Positions 10,398-21,000 of a DNA stretch of 64,000 bases are shown piece after piece. The translations under genes and the position numbers were made by a program. Within the stretch, counting starts at the first letter, position 1. Every line of letters starts with the position of its first letter. The notes beneath the pieces were generated by a model. The model searched no databases and was not told where the DNA came from. It saw only the letters and a list, made by a program, of their open reading frames with translations. Origin of the DNA: Schizochytrium sp. CCTCC M209059 (taxonomy: Eukaryota > Sar > Bigyra > Thraustochytrida > Thraustochytriidae); NCBI GenBank assembly GCA_000818945.1, contig KN805432.1:110132-174131 (forward strand), given 5' to 3'.

Positions 10398-12323
10398 ATG
10401 AAGAAGTTGAGAGCGCTCTCACAGTCGATCGATGGCACGCGCGGCTTCAAAAAGTGGCCAACTGCGAGAAAAGAGCGAGTGTTGGAATGCAAGCAAACTT
10501 GGTTTGGCTGGCTCCATCCAAAGCATAGTCGAAGCGCAGGAAGAGTTTTCAAAAAGTCGAGCTGGCGGCGGCGCGCCGAAGGAAAGGACCTCGGCAGGCA
10601 AATGTCAAAGATGGACGCGAACGCAAACGCGGATGCGCGAAAAGAGGTTCAAGCGGACGTCGCGCCGCTTTGCTGCGGCTGCTTCGCCTTCTGGAGCAAG
10701 AAGGAACAAAAGCAAGGCGAAAACGGAAAGTCGGAGACGCGTGCGCATCCTGCAGCTTTGCAAAAGAACTTTGATCGTGTAGCAGCGAGAACCACAGCAG
10801 CAGCGACTGCAGCGGCGACGGCGCGTTCGCCATCACAGAGCGTGAGTGATGAAGTTGTCGAATTCGAAGCGAAACATCATCAGGCGCAAGAGAGCGACGA
10901 GTTTGTTGACGTCAGTCTGGACGACGAAAGCTCCGACAAGAGCAATGACGCTGATGAGGCACCAAGCCGTCCGAGCACACCGCTTTCCTTGCGCAAGAGG
11001 AAACTGTTGCCTTCACCAAGACGACGCAGGTCCCGGGCCAACGACGATGACCTCGCCCCAATCGAGCCTTCTTCTCCAGGAACCCCCGGGCTCGTCCCAG
11101 ATGTGGAGTCTAAGCAAGCGACGGAGCCGTCTTGCGATATGAAAAAGAAGCTATCTGGCGATACGAAGGAGCTCTCTGCCCCACCCTGCAAAGACAGCAA
11201 CATCGAGAATTCTGTCGACCACGTTTCGAATGAACATTCTTCTGACATGCAAAATGCAGATGATTTTGTCGACGACGATGATTCGAATGTCGATGAGAGC
11301 AACAAGAAGATTGAATTCGACGAGCCGGCAACACCTGCTGTGGAGCCACCGAGCGCCTCCAGTGAAGAAATGAGTCGGGAGAGTGAGTTGTCAACTTCTG
11401 ATACCGATCGGGAAAGAAGCGGTGCATCGGCGATACTGGAAATGTCTGAAGAAGCAGATGAGAAGGCAAAGGAATCTGCCACAGGCTCGCCGACAGACGA
11501 TATTGAGCGCGAGACGTCTCCAGAGGTCGGAAAGGCGCTGGACCATACCGTCGAGAAGCTTCGGACGCACGATAGCGCGAGCGAGAACTCTCAAGATGCT
11601 GAATGCTCGCCAAACGACACTGACACATCATTGAAGAAAGCTGAAGACGAGAGCTCTAAGACTATTGTCGTCGAAATGCAAGATTCAACTCCAGCCTCTC
11701 ATCAAGACAAGCATGGGTGCGCTTTCAAGACGGAGGCCACAACGGATTCGCAATCGAAAGAAAGCATGATCACAAAAAATGCAAAAGATGCGAAGGACGA
11801 GGAGGAAGAGGCGGACGAAGAGGAAAAGGAGGCGGAGTCAAAAGAAGACGAGAGTGCTGGCAATACACGCTGGCTCGAAATCAAGGACTCGAAAACAGGC
11901 CGCATGTATTACTACAATGAGTCGACAAGGAAGAGTGTGTGGAAGAAACCTGCAGACTTCGATCGCCAGAGCGTTCTTCTCGCTATGGAGGAACGGCGCA
12001 AGGGCGAAGTCGATTGGGTCGAGGCCGTCGATGAATTCGGTAGAGTGTACTACTTTGACCAGAACACTATGGCGGCTCGCTGGGACCGCCCTGCCTCGCT
12101 CTCGCTTCCCGAGGTGGCGACACAGCTAAAGCAGGAGAAAAACTCTCTCGCCCCTGTTGACACCAAGACGAAAGTACCGGCACGCAAAGAGATCCACTCT
12201 CCCACATACATTGCGCGTTCTTTTGGGTCGCGTGCAAGGTCCGCAACATCGAAGTTTCACAGTCGCGTCGGCCACATCTGTGGTACGAATGATGGCAACA
12301 TCGTAGAGCAGCCGCACAAGTAG
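10398..12323 (+). CDS. Acidic disordered protein with two C-terminal WW domains
   Basis: A 641-residue protein from the ATG at 10398. A second good start lies at 10602 (MSKMDANAN) and may be the real one, since the stretch between is Arg/Lys-rich and looks like leader. A CCGCF cysteine cluster near the N terminus may be palmitoylated. The middle 350 residues are low-complexity and acidic, with many Ser-Pro/Thr-Pro sites (SPSQS, PSRPSTPLS, SSPGTPG). Two tandem WW domains end the protein: TRWLEIKDSKTGRMYYYN..VWKKP (about residues 489-522) and VDWVEAVDEFGRVYYFD..RWDRP (about 538-568). Each has both tryptophans, the aromatic YYY/YF pair and the closing Pro. WW pairs bind Pro-rich ligands, as in splicing factors and adaptors. 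The protein is probably an adaptor; no orthologue was recognised. Confidence 0.8.
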   Translation: MKKLRALSQSIDGTRGFKKWPTARKERVLECKQTWFGWLHPKHSRSAGRVFKKSSWRRRAEGKDLGRQMSKMDANANADARKEVQADVAPLCCGCFAFWSKKEQKQGENGKSETRAHPAALQKNFDRVAARTTAAATAAATARSPSQSVSDEVVEFEAKHHQAQESDEFVDVSLDDESSDKSNDADEAPSRPSTPLSLRKRKLLPSPRRRRSRANDDDLAPIEPSSPGTPGLVPDVESKQATEPSCDMKKKLSGDTKELSAPPCKDSNIENSVDHVSNEHSSDMQNADDFVDDDDSNVDESNKKIEFDEPATPAVEPPSASSEEMSRESELSTSDTDRERSGASAILEMSEEADEKAKESATGSPTDDIERETSPEVGKALDHTVEKLRTHDSASENSQDAECSPNDTDTSLKKAEDESSKTIVVEMQDSTPASHQDKHGCAFKTEATTDSQSKESMITKNAKDAKDEEEEADEEEKEAESKEDESAGNTRWLEIKDSKTGRMYYYNESTRKSVWKKPADFDRQSVLLAMEERRKGEVDWVEAVDEFGRVYYFDQNTMAARWDRPASLSLPEVATQLKQEKNSLAPVDTKTKVPARKEIHSPTYIARSFGSRARSATSKFHSRVGHICGTNDGNIVEQPHK

Positions 12324-12543
12324 ATTGACGAGTTGACTAGAAATGTTCAAAACATGAAATGATATGTGGTGTTGTCCGACGTTCCTTCCCCGTTCGGTTC
12401 GATTGTGAGGTAGAAACTGTCTTGGCCAGCCCATTTATTATTTGACAGAGAGCAAGTTGGAGGGCAAAAGACATAGCCAAAAGCCAAGAGAAAAAAGCGG
12501 GCGGTGTTACATTTGTTTTTCTTTTGGAACCTTTAAAAAAAAG

Positions 12544-14823
12544 TTAAATGTCCATGGGACGCGGCATGCGTCTCGATCTCGGACGCATGTCCGAAGAAGG
12601 CGGGGCTTCAATCGGCTTAATTTCATAGCTGATGGCAGGAACATGACCGGGCAAGGCGTACACCTCCGTGAGAGCCTTGTCAAGCATTTCGCTGGCAAAG
12701 GTGTCCTCAGGCTTGAGGCCGAGCGCACTATGGTAGCTCTGAATGGCGTCGTCGAGACGATTCTGCAGATGGTAGGTGATGCCAAGCGCAGAGTAAATGG
12801 AGGCTTCTTTCGGGTTGTAGCTGAGCGCTTCCTCATAGTAGCGGATCGCATCATCAAAGCGACGCATCCGACGGTAGGCATGGCCGAGATTGAACATGAC
12901 AGGCTCCCAAGCATGACGGAGACGCTCAGGTTGCGACTTGCAGAGTGATAAGCCCTGCTTGAAGCAGTCGACAGCTTCTTTGAGACGGCCCTGGCGAAAA
13001 TGCACGACGCCAAGCTCATTAAACACCAGCGGATCGGTCGCACACATGGACTTTGCCTGACGACAAAACTGCTCCGCAAGCGGCACATTGTTGGTACGTA
13101 GATACTCGATGGCTGTGCAGAGGACGGGCAAATGACAGCCTGCGAAAAGTCGCGAGGAGGTGCGATAAGCCGCCATGGCCTGATCAGACTCATCCTGCGC
13201 GGCAAAGGCGTGACCAAATCCGATCCACGCCTCGGCCATGGATGGATCCATGGCCGTCGCCTTGTGAAAGAAGCGGCGCGCAGCCTCGTACTTGCCGATG
13301 CAGTAATAATAGCAAGCCACCGCGAACCATGAAACGGCAAGCGACGGGTAGGCGTCGACAAGTTGATGCGCCGTGTGAAAGAGCTCGCTCTTGCGCTTGA
13401 GCTCAACCAGCGCGGCCAGGTGCACCTTGATGCAACGAAGGTGAAAGGGGTCTTGTGCGCGGATTTTGGAGGTGAGCTGGTAGGCTCCAAGTGCGTCGTG
13501 CTGTTGAAAGACGCACTCGGCCCGGTCCGCGGCGCAGTCGAGGTCATTGCCAAGATTGTGACGTCGCGTATCAACTAGGGGCGTGACGGGATCTGGCGCT
13601 GCAACAACCTTGTCGAGACGTTTGAAGCGTGCGGCGACGGGCTGACTAAAATCGTGTTTACTGAGTCGACTCGAGTACACGGCAAAGAGCCAGGCAGCGT
13701 CGTCCTCAAAGGCGCGGTAACGGTGCAACTCGCTCATGAGCTGGCGCTCTTCTACGGGGCGCAGCTGACTGTCGACGAGGGCATCAAATGCTTCGTAGCA
13801 GTAAATGTCGCACACGAGGGCGGCTTTGAACCATTTCGAGGCGCGTGGACGGTTGTCCAAGGTCTCGTAGACGCGTCCCCGCAAAAGACACAGCATGGCG
13901 ATGGGGTTGACCTGACCCGTGCCCAGTTGACGTGTCTGCGAGTCCTTTTGCGTCGACTGCGCGGGGCGCGGAGCCGTCGAGGTTTCGCCTGCAGCCGTCA
14001 TTTCAAGGACCCGCTTGGCGCGACTTCGCAAACGATCTAGATTCATGTCTCCCAGGACCTGCTCCAGCACGCTCTGCGCCTCCTCGTGTTGGCCGCTTTC
14101 GACAAGACACTGCACGGCAAGGACGATGAACTCTACGTTCGCGTCAATGAGGACATCTTGCGACGACTTGCGAGGCGCCGAGGATCGCGAATTGTTGGAT
14201 TGACGACGCGTGCCGACACTGGGGCCGCCCGCGATATTGCTTCGATTGTCGTCGGCGGCCAGCTTTGCTGCGAGCGCGGCGAGAGGGTTGCTGTGCGCGG
14301 ATCTGTTCGATTTCGACGCGAGGCCTCCCCCTGCTGCCATGCGCGTGACGCCGGCTGGTTGCATATTTTCTTGCTGGGTTTGCAGAAACCCGTGGGTCTG
14401 GATAAGATGGACGGCGCGGCGATATTGTTTGGCGCGATAGTACGCTTGCGCGAGAAGGAGGACATCACGCGGCTGGGCCCCCGAAAGCGTGACCAGCTTT
14501 GACGCAAAGAAGATGGCGTTCTCGTGCATATTGGAGGTGAGACTTCCCTGCACCGTTTGACGAAGTCGCTGGAGATCCACTTCAAGAGCGCCTCCTGGTG
14601 TCCTCGTCCGAAGGGACGCTGCTCCTGGCACTGACGACGACGACGACGAAGAAGACGACGACGCCGTCGTTCCCGGGAGACCCGTGGAGATGGCAATGCG
14701 GGGTCTCGACGCGGCAGTTTTGGGCCCTGCCTTGGCCTCGGTCGTGTCTTGGGTCTCGGGCTCATCGTCGTCGCTGACGGCTCCGAGCGAGAGCCGCAGC
14801 GGCTTGACGCCCCTCCGCGTCAT
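12544..14823 (-). CDS. CDC16: Anaphase-promoting complex subunit 6 / CDC16 (TPR protein)
   Basis: A 759-residue TPR superhelix protein, close to CDC16/Cut9 orthologues in size. CDC16 is a scaffold subunit of the APC/C ubiquitin ligase. The first about 85 residues are disordered with a long Ser run. Tandem TPRs fill the rest. Family-typical stretches include AYYRAKQYRRAVHLI (early TPR), LAVSWFAVACYYYCIGKYEAA, AEAWIGFGHAFA, FNELGVVHFRQGRLKEAV, FNLGHAYRRMRRFDDAIRYY and IYSALGITYHLQNRLDDAIQ, in the order seen in CDC16. The start is the ATG at 14823 (MTRRGVKPLRLSLG). The frame is open further upstream but there it encodes only the (GAGCC)n repeat and Arg/Ala-rich sequence without another ATG. The gene converges on the WW gene and diverges from RPL13A. 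Confidence 0.93.
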   Translation of the reverse strand: MTRRGVKPLRLSLGAVSDDDEPETQDTTEAKAGPKTAASRPRIAISTGLPGTTASSSSSSSSSSVPGAASLRTRTPGGALEVDLQRLRQTVQGSLTSNMHENAIFFASKLVTLSGAQPRDVLLLAQAYYRAKQYRRAVHLIQTHGFLQTQQENMQPAGVTRMAAGGGLASKSNRSAHSNPLAALAAKLAADDNRSNIAGGPSVGTRRQSNNSRSSAPRKSSQDVLIDANVEFIVLAVQCLVESGQHEEAQSVLEQVLGDMNLDRLRSRAKRVLEMTAAGETSTAPRPAQSTQKDSQTRQLGTGQVNPIAMLCLLRGRVYETLDNRPRASKWFKAALVCDIYCYEAFDALVDSQLRPVEERQLMSELHRYRAFEDDAAWLFAVYSSRLSKHDFSQPVAARFKRLDKVVAAPDPVTPLVDTRRHNLGNDLDCAADRAECVFQQHDALGAYQLTSKIRAQDPFHLRCIKVHLAALVELKRKSELFHTAHQLVDAYPSLAVSWFAVACYYYCIGKYEAARRFFHKATAMDPSMAEAWIGFGHAFAAQDESDQAMAAYRTSSRLFAGCHLPVLCTAIEYLRTNNVPLAEQFCRQAKSMCATDPLVFNELGVVHFRQGRLKEAVDCFKQGLSLCKSQPERLRHAWEPVMFNLGHAYRRMRRFDDAIRYYEEALSYNPKEASIYSALGITYHLQNRLDDAIQSYHSALGLKPEDTFASEMLDKALTEVYALPGHVPAISYEIKPIEAPPSSDMRPRSRRMPRPMDI

Positions 14824-16294
14824 GCTCGCTAGGGTCGGTCCTCGCGCGCGGCCTTCGCGCTGGCAGAGCTCGTCCTCCTCCGCGACGGTTGCCGCTTTCC
14901 TCGAGTCTGCAGCAGCAGCCAAGCCGGGCCGAGCCGAGCCGAGCCGAGCCGAGCCGAGCCGAGCCGAGCCGAGCCGAGCCAAGCCAAGACGCGCCGCCGC
15001 CGCGGGCGAGCGTGCTGCTCCGCTGGCGTGCCGTGCTGCGCGAGACGCGCGCAGCCGCCCGCTCCTGCGCCGGGGTCTTGGGCGCGGATCAGTCGGATTC
15101 GCGCGACCTCGTTCTGCAGGGAGCGAGGCGAAGCGACCCAAGTGAACGAACAATCAGAGTCATTATGGACGAAGAACGACGACGAAAAAGCAGTTCAAGT
15201 TCAGGCTGGCAGGGGAACGAGGAGGAGAAGAACTAGGCCTAGGCCCAGCCCAAGCCTTGAAGAGCGGACGCTGGTCACGCCGCATGCACTCAGAATTATT
15301 GTGATGATGGATGGAGGGGAGGGGGGGGTTGGAGATGGGGAGTGAGATGGGATGGAATGTAGCAACGCCATATGCAAGGAGAGGAAGGATGACCAGTTGT
15401 TGGGAACAACGTCGAGCTGCTTTCCATTTCTGTCCGTGCAGATTGAAAGCTCTTGGGAATTCTTGGAGTTTTCAGACAAGGGAGAGAAGCAGCGTTCTGG
15501 TCGACGAGAAAGACTTGCCTCGTTTGTTGGGATGTTGTTCTATTTCCTTTTACGATAGGGCGAGGGGGGAGTTTGCGTCGCTGCTTTGGCATATCGAGAT
15601 CCCCCTCCCCCCCCCAAAACCATTCCACTAGAAGCTTGCCAGACGACCTGAAGTTCACATCTATCGTAATTCCGAATCGTTGTCTACAAGCCAAGCACGT
15701 GATTACGCACGCTAGCTTTCCTCCTCGTCTGCCAGCTTCCCCTTCTCTCCATTTTCACTTGCCTTCCTTTCCCTCCCTCCGAGTCCTACCTTTCCCATGG
15801 CACTCGCGCGCGAGCGAGCCTCCGCCTTTTCCCCTCTTCTGTCATCCGAGCGAGCCTTGTGCGCTCGCTGCCTCTCCCTCGCCTCGCCCACAAACCAGGG
15901 TTTGAAGACCCCGGCGCGCCGTAGCGCCGAAGTTACGACTACAGGCGGCGGCTACGGCCCCCTAGTGACCCGTGAAAGGGTCGGCGCGGCGCAAGTGGGC
16001 TATGGCGCCGGGGCTGCACTTGCGGCGGCGGAGGCCGAGTGTGCGGGGCGCGGTATAGGCTGTTGCGGCGCGGCGATAGCGCAGTGGGCGCGGGGCCGAA
16101 TTGGTGGGTGGCAGAGGCGCAGGTGCTTGGCCCTCGAAGCAGGGAGGAAGGGAGGGAAAGGAGAGGGAGGAAAGGGGGGGCGAGGGCGCAAAACCAGAGG
16201 TCGAGAGGTTGGCGGCGCGGAGTCGCAGCAGACCGAGAGCAAGGCAGGCAGCAGCAGCGGAGTCGCAGCAGCAGCCAGGCTTGGAGAGGAGAAG
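14824..16294. promoter_or_regulatory. Divergent upstream region, CDC16 (-) / RPL13A (+)
   Basis: About 1.47 kb without a gene. It holds the (GAGCC)10 repeat near the CDC16 start and a pyrimidine-rich tract at about 15716-15800, which could be a TOP-like region of the ribosomal gene. A GC-rich Arg/Gly-type leader lies directly before the RPL13A ATG. Open frames across it are low-complexity and not credible as proteins. Confidence 0.5.
14931..14980. repeat. Pentanucleotide repeat (GAGCC)10
   Basis: Ten perfect GAGCC copies, flanked by degenerate ones (AAGCC, GGGCC before; AAGCC, AAGAC after). The repeat lies 108-157 bases upstream of the CDC16 ATG, so it probably falls in its promoter or 5' leader. 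The minus strand reads GGCTC. Confidence 0.97.
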
Positions 16295-16894
16295 ATGTTC
16301 GAGCGTGTGATCGTCGTGGACTGCCGCGGGCACCTTATGGGTCGCCTCGCGAGCATCATCGCCAAGGAGCTCCTGTGCGGCCAGCGCGTGGTCGCCGTGC
16401 GCTGCGAGGAGCTGGAGATCTCCGGCCACAAATGGCGCAACCGGATCAAGCTCGAGAACAAGTTCAACAAGAAGATGAACTCTAACCCCGAGCGCGGCCC
16501 CTTCTCGCTGCGATCCCCCAAGCAGCAGCTCACCCGCATGATCCGTGGCATGATCCCGCACAAGACCGCCCGCGGCAAGGCCGCCATGCTCCGCCTTAAG
16601 GCCTTCGAGGGCATCCCCCACCCTTACGACCGCATGAAGCGCATGGTGATCCCTGAGGCCCTCAAGGTCCTTCGCCTGCGCCCCGGCCGCAAGTCCACCA
16701 ACCTTGGCGAGCTTACCTCGAGCTACGGCTGGAAGTACAAGGAGATTGTCGCTACCCTCGAGGAGAAGCGCAAGGTTAAGGCCGCTGCCTACTATGAGCG
16801 CAAGCTGGAAGAGCAGAAGCTCTTGAAGCAGGCCCGCGAGGAGGCTGACATCCCTGAGGATGCCAAGCAGACTCTCGAGCAGTTCGGCTACTAA
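16295..16894 (+). CDS. RPL13A: 60S ribosomal protein L13a (uL13)
   Basis: A 199-residue protein of the expected length. The N terminus ERVIVVDCRGHLMGRLAS is the classic uL13 start, followed by SGHKWRNRIK, FSLRSPKQQLTRMIRGMIP, HKTARGKAAMLRLKAFEGIP and PYDRMKRMVIPEAL. The protein sits on the large ribosomal subunit. Codon use is strongly biased to C- or G-ending codons (GCC, AAG, CGC, CTC), as expected for a highly expressed gene and unlike its neighbours. The start is the ATG at 16295; the frame is open upstream but there encodes Gly/Arg-rich leader. No intron is visible in the coding part. Confidence 0.98.
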   Translation: MFERVIVVDCRGHLMGRLASIIAKELLCGQRVVAVRCEELEISGHKWRNRIKLENKFNKKMNSNPERGPFSLRSPKQQLTRMIRGMIPHKTARGKAAMLRLKAFEGIPHPYDRMKRMVIPEALKVLRLRPGRKSTNLGELTSSYGWKYKEIVATLEEKRKVKAAAYYERKLEEQKLLKQAREEADIPEDAKQTLEQFGY

Positions 16895-18095
16895 GCGTCG
16901 TCGTGCTGGCGGACGAGGTCGCGTCGTGGGCTCGTTCATGCGTACGCAAGCGCGAGGTTGACTACGGGGTTTACCGTCGTACTGATTTGGCGCGGGTCAG
17001 ATCAGGCCAGAGTGGCCCTGTGTTGCCCTACCCCAAGCTAGAACGAGCCTTTGCGCTTGCCGGAAGAAGCTAATTTCTGTCCGCGTGTGCGTTCTGCGTT
17101 CGTGTCCTCACCTGCATTCGTATTTTGACAACATCCAACTACATACATCTTCCCCTCCCCCCAAAGTTTGTTTATTCCCGTCTTTTGCTTTTCCTTCCCC
17201 TTTTCGTCATCCATCCATCTTGTCTCCATCTATCAGAGAAGAGTTGACCTTGTTTGTTTCTATGTCGTGCCGTTCCGTTGACTGGTTCACAACATGGTGA
17301 CTGGCGATGAAGGCCAAGGCCGAATGAAGTCCATGACGAGATAAGACGCCCATGACTTGTTCGTTTCGCAAGTAAGTACTTTCGACCCCCGCAAGGGAGC
17401 ACAAGGAGTACGGGCACCGAAATGCTTGTGGCGCTCCACGAGTACACCTGCGCAATTCTGAGAAAGCCAGCTTTGGCGCAGTGATCGATAGAATAACAGG
17501 ACCTGATCTTTACAGAAAAAAAAAAAGGAAGAAAAAAAAGGGAACGCGATCCAGCTCTCTCGAAAGGCCGTCCGCATCGTTTTCGCATCGATTGCTTGAC
17601 TCATCAAGAACAAGGACGAGCTCATCAGACAAAGGTCCAAAAGCTCGAGTGCAGAACGCAATTTCTGGTCCGAAATAAAAAAGAAATTTTAAAATAGGCC
17701 TAGAAGAAGTGTTCTTCTCCGTTCCATTCGAAAAGGCAAATCCGATTTCCCAGACTCCCAGCGAGCTCGGCGTAGCCCTCGTCCGACTTGGCGCAGGCAG
17801 CGCGACGACTTGCGAGCAAAGCGGCAATCGTGCTCCGACGAAAGAAGTACAGACGGCTTGGACGCCGGGGTCTGCGTGCTTTGGAATAAAGACTAGACGA
17901 CAGGGGAACGTCATCCAGAACTGAGTTGGGTTGGGTTGGGTTGGGTTGGGTTGGGTTGGGTTGAGTTAGGTTGATTTGCCTTGGGTTGGGACGGCCCCGC
18001 GCGACCCCTTGCTCGCCCACGGCAAGAGCAACCTACACGTGTTCGCCAGAAACTCACGTCATCACAAGATCGTGTGAGAGATCTATAGTAAAACA
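16895..18095. other. Intergenic region RPL13A to PEX1
   Basis: About 1.2 kb. The first part is the RPL13A 3' region with T-rich stretches. An A-rich tract lies at about 17515-17540. The last 175 bases hold the TTGGG repeat and the PEX1 leader. No coding sequence was recognised. Confidence 0.6.
17926..17990 (+). repeat. Pentanucleotide repeat (TTGGG)7 plus degenerate copies
   Basis: Seven perfect TTGGG units (17926-17960) are followed by decayed units (TTGAG, TTAGG, TTGAT, TTGCC) and two more perfect ones. The G-rich strand is the PEX1 coding strand and the tract ends about 105 bases before its ATG. Regular GGG runs make a G-quadruplex possible. Confidence 0.95.
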
Positions 18096-21000
18096 ATGTC
18101 GCGTCGACAGCTGCACGTGCAGCTTCCCGTGGTCTTGGTGACGGCGAGCACGAACTTTGTTCGTCTCCCAGCGTCTTTTGCACAAACGGTGCGCTCTGCG
18201 GTGCCGGCCAAGTCGCAGGGTGTTGTCGCGCTGCGCCTAGGATGGCTAGGCCCACCCACTGCGGAAAGCGGCGGACTTGCAAGGCCCTGCCAAGCATTCG
18301 TCGGCTGGACCGATGCCACGGCCAGCGGACACTACCTGGAGCTTCCCGTGGGCCTGGCCGAGGCTCTGGGCATAAAGACTGCCCTTGATGCCGCAACAGC
18401 AATGGCTCCTGATAGCCCGCTTGTCATTTCTGTGGCCGTCGTGCCTTTTGCCCCGGTCGCGGCCCGCGTCGAGGTGGACCCCGCGACGGCGGATGATTGG
18501 GATATTTTGCAGATGCACGCTCACTTTGTCGAGGACGAGCTCCTTTCCCAGATCTCAGTGCTCGGGCCAGGGCAACGTTTCCCCATGTGGGTGCACGGAC
18601 ACATTCGCATCAACATGCAGGTCTCCAACATTGCCCTTGTCGAGCAGGGCCAAGCTCTTTGCGTGCGGCTCGCGCGCAACACCGAGGTCCTCGTTGCGCC
18701 CAAACTGCGCAGCAAGGACGACCAGCACAGGCAGCAGAGTCTGCGTCAACGCGAGCTCGAGGGCAGCGCGGCCGCACAGGGCCTGCGCCTTCGCGTCCAA
18801 CCCATTGATTTAGAAGCGCAGCACAGCAAATCGCACCAAGAAGAACTCCAGCAGTCGAGCAGCGCTGCAGCACAAGAGAGCGAAGAGGATTGGAATGGAA
18901 TTGCCGCCGTCCACGCGACCACTATCGCGCGCTTGGAGCGAGGCGCCGGCTGGCCGCCCATCAAGCAGCTGGAGAACGGCGACCTCGTGTACAAGGACGA
19001 TCCCTCAAGACCATTGATTGTCATGATTTCGAACGAGCGCCGCGTGCGCCTCGCAGAGCGCGCGCGCAAGTCCAAGCGTGTCTCCCTCAAACCTGCACAA
19101 GGTCTCATGTCTGTGTTGCACGAGGAGCACATTCGCTTGCGTGTGTCAAGTCGCGCCGCGCCTGGCCATGTCATGCTTCCCTGCGCGGTGCAGGTGCGAT
19201 GCAAGGTGAATCCGCTCGAAGCTGTCGTGATCCGCATGCCGCGTTTCGAGCCGCGACCATGCCCGGAGGCTTTTCCTGCACTTAGTGTGAGACTCACGGC
19301 GATTCAAGGCCAGGACGAGGCGCAAGCCGAGGCTGCCTGTCCCGACGACGATTTTGGACGCGACGCCTCGCTCGCGGCGCAGCTCTGGCAGCGACGCATG
19401 ATGGCCATTCGACCCGGCGCGGCCATGTCAGCAAAATTACATGGTATGGGTCCAGCGCAAGGCGCCCCTATTGCCGATGGCTCGATTATCGCGCTGCACG
19501 TACGCGGTGGCAACGGCATGACGCGGCGTCATAGCGACGGTCGCGTCGTTCACTTTATGGTTCGCGTAAGCGAGCGCAACAACAAGATCGACAATAGCAA
19601 TGCCAACAGCGGCTCAGGGAGTGGCGGCGACGCAGCCAATCCGCAGGGCAACGGAGTCGTCGCAGAAAAGAAGCGCGTACTCGAACCCGTGCACTGGCTC
19701 GTGACCCCAAGCTCGAAGATCGAGTGGCAGGTCGAAAAGTTCATGGTCGACATTGACCTCCAGCGAATCACAGCTTCCGTCGGAGGTTCGATTCTCCAAT
19801 CTGACGAAGCAGGTGACGACGAGACAAACAAGTCTGCAGGGGCCAGCAGCAGTAGCGTGATTAGCGGCGGCGGCGGTAGTGGTGGTGGCGGCGGCGGGGG
19901 CAAGTCGGCCTCTGGCGCCGATAAAGCGGTCGTCGAGCGCGTGCGGGCCGGCGGCGTTGGCTGCCATTTGAGCGGCTACTTTGATCAACTCTCACTGCAG
20001 GACCTTGGTGGATACGCTTCGTATGGCGAGACAGCACTAGAGCGTCTGCGCCCTGTTTTGCGCCGGGCCGAGGCTCGCAACCGACTTGCCTTGGGTGGAC
20101 CTCATCCCGGCGGCGTCTATCTCTGCGGCGGCCGTGGGGCTGGCAAGACGACGCTGGCGCAGGCCGTGGCCAAGGCGCTTCGCTGTGACGTTGATGGTCT
20201 CGTGCACACCGTATGGGTTTCGTGCGCAAACTTGCGTGGCGGCAAGCGAAGCGAGGTGGAGTCTTCGATCTCGTCGGCGTTTAACGAAGCGTTGCGAACG
20301 GCACCAGCGCTCATTGTACTTGACGATCTTGACCTCCTGCTCCCGACTCCCGCAGGAGGCGACGGTGGCGGCGGCGGCGGCGAAGACGCGCAGCTCGTGT
20401 GGCTCGTGGAATGGATTGAAGACCTCTGCACACAATACCAGCGTAAGCTGGAAGCCTTTGAGCGCGTCGAGATGCAGTCGGAGGAGTCCCTCGAGGGAAG
20501 AAGTCTGACGCATCGCGCCGTCTCGTGGCTGGCCACCGGCCGCGAAAAGGGCTCATTGCGCAAGTCTCTCCAGCGCCCCGGCCTCTTCGACCGCATTGTT
20601 GAAATCCAGCCTCTTACGGCGCACGATCGCACCCTGGTGCTCGAGGCGCAGTTGCAACTCGGGGGTTGCAGCGCGGCGCCTGATCTCGATCTCGACGAGG
20701 TCGCTGCGCAAGCCGAAGGTTACGCCCCAGCTGATCTCAACATTTTGGTGGAGCGCGCCCTCCACGAGTCACTCCAGGATCTCTTGCGGCGCGAGCTGGA
20801 GAGTAGCAATGACGAGGCGGGTGACGAGGTCGACGACAAGGCAGAGACGCCAACAGGGATTAGCAACGGAGACGATCCCGTGCAGCTATGCCAGGTGCAC
20901 TTTGACCGCGCGCTGAACGGCTTTACGCCAGCAGCCCTCCGAGGCGTGGCCCTGGCCAAGAGTGATGTCAAGTGGGACGATGTCGGCGGTCTGCACACGG

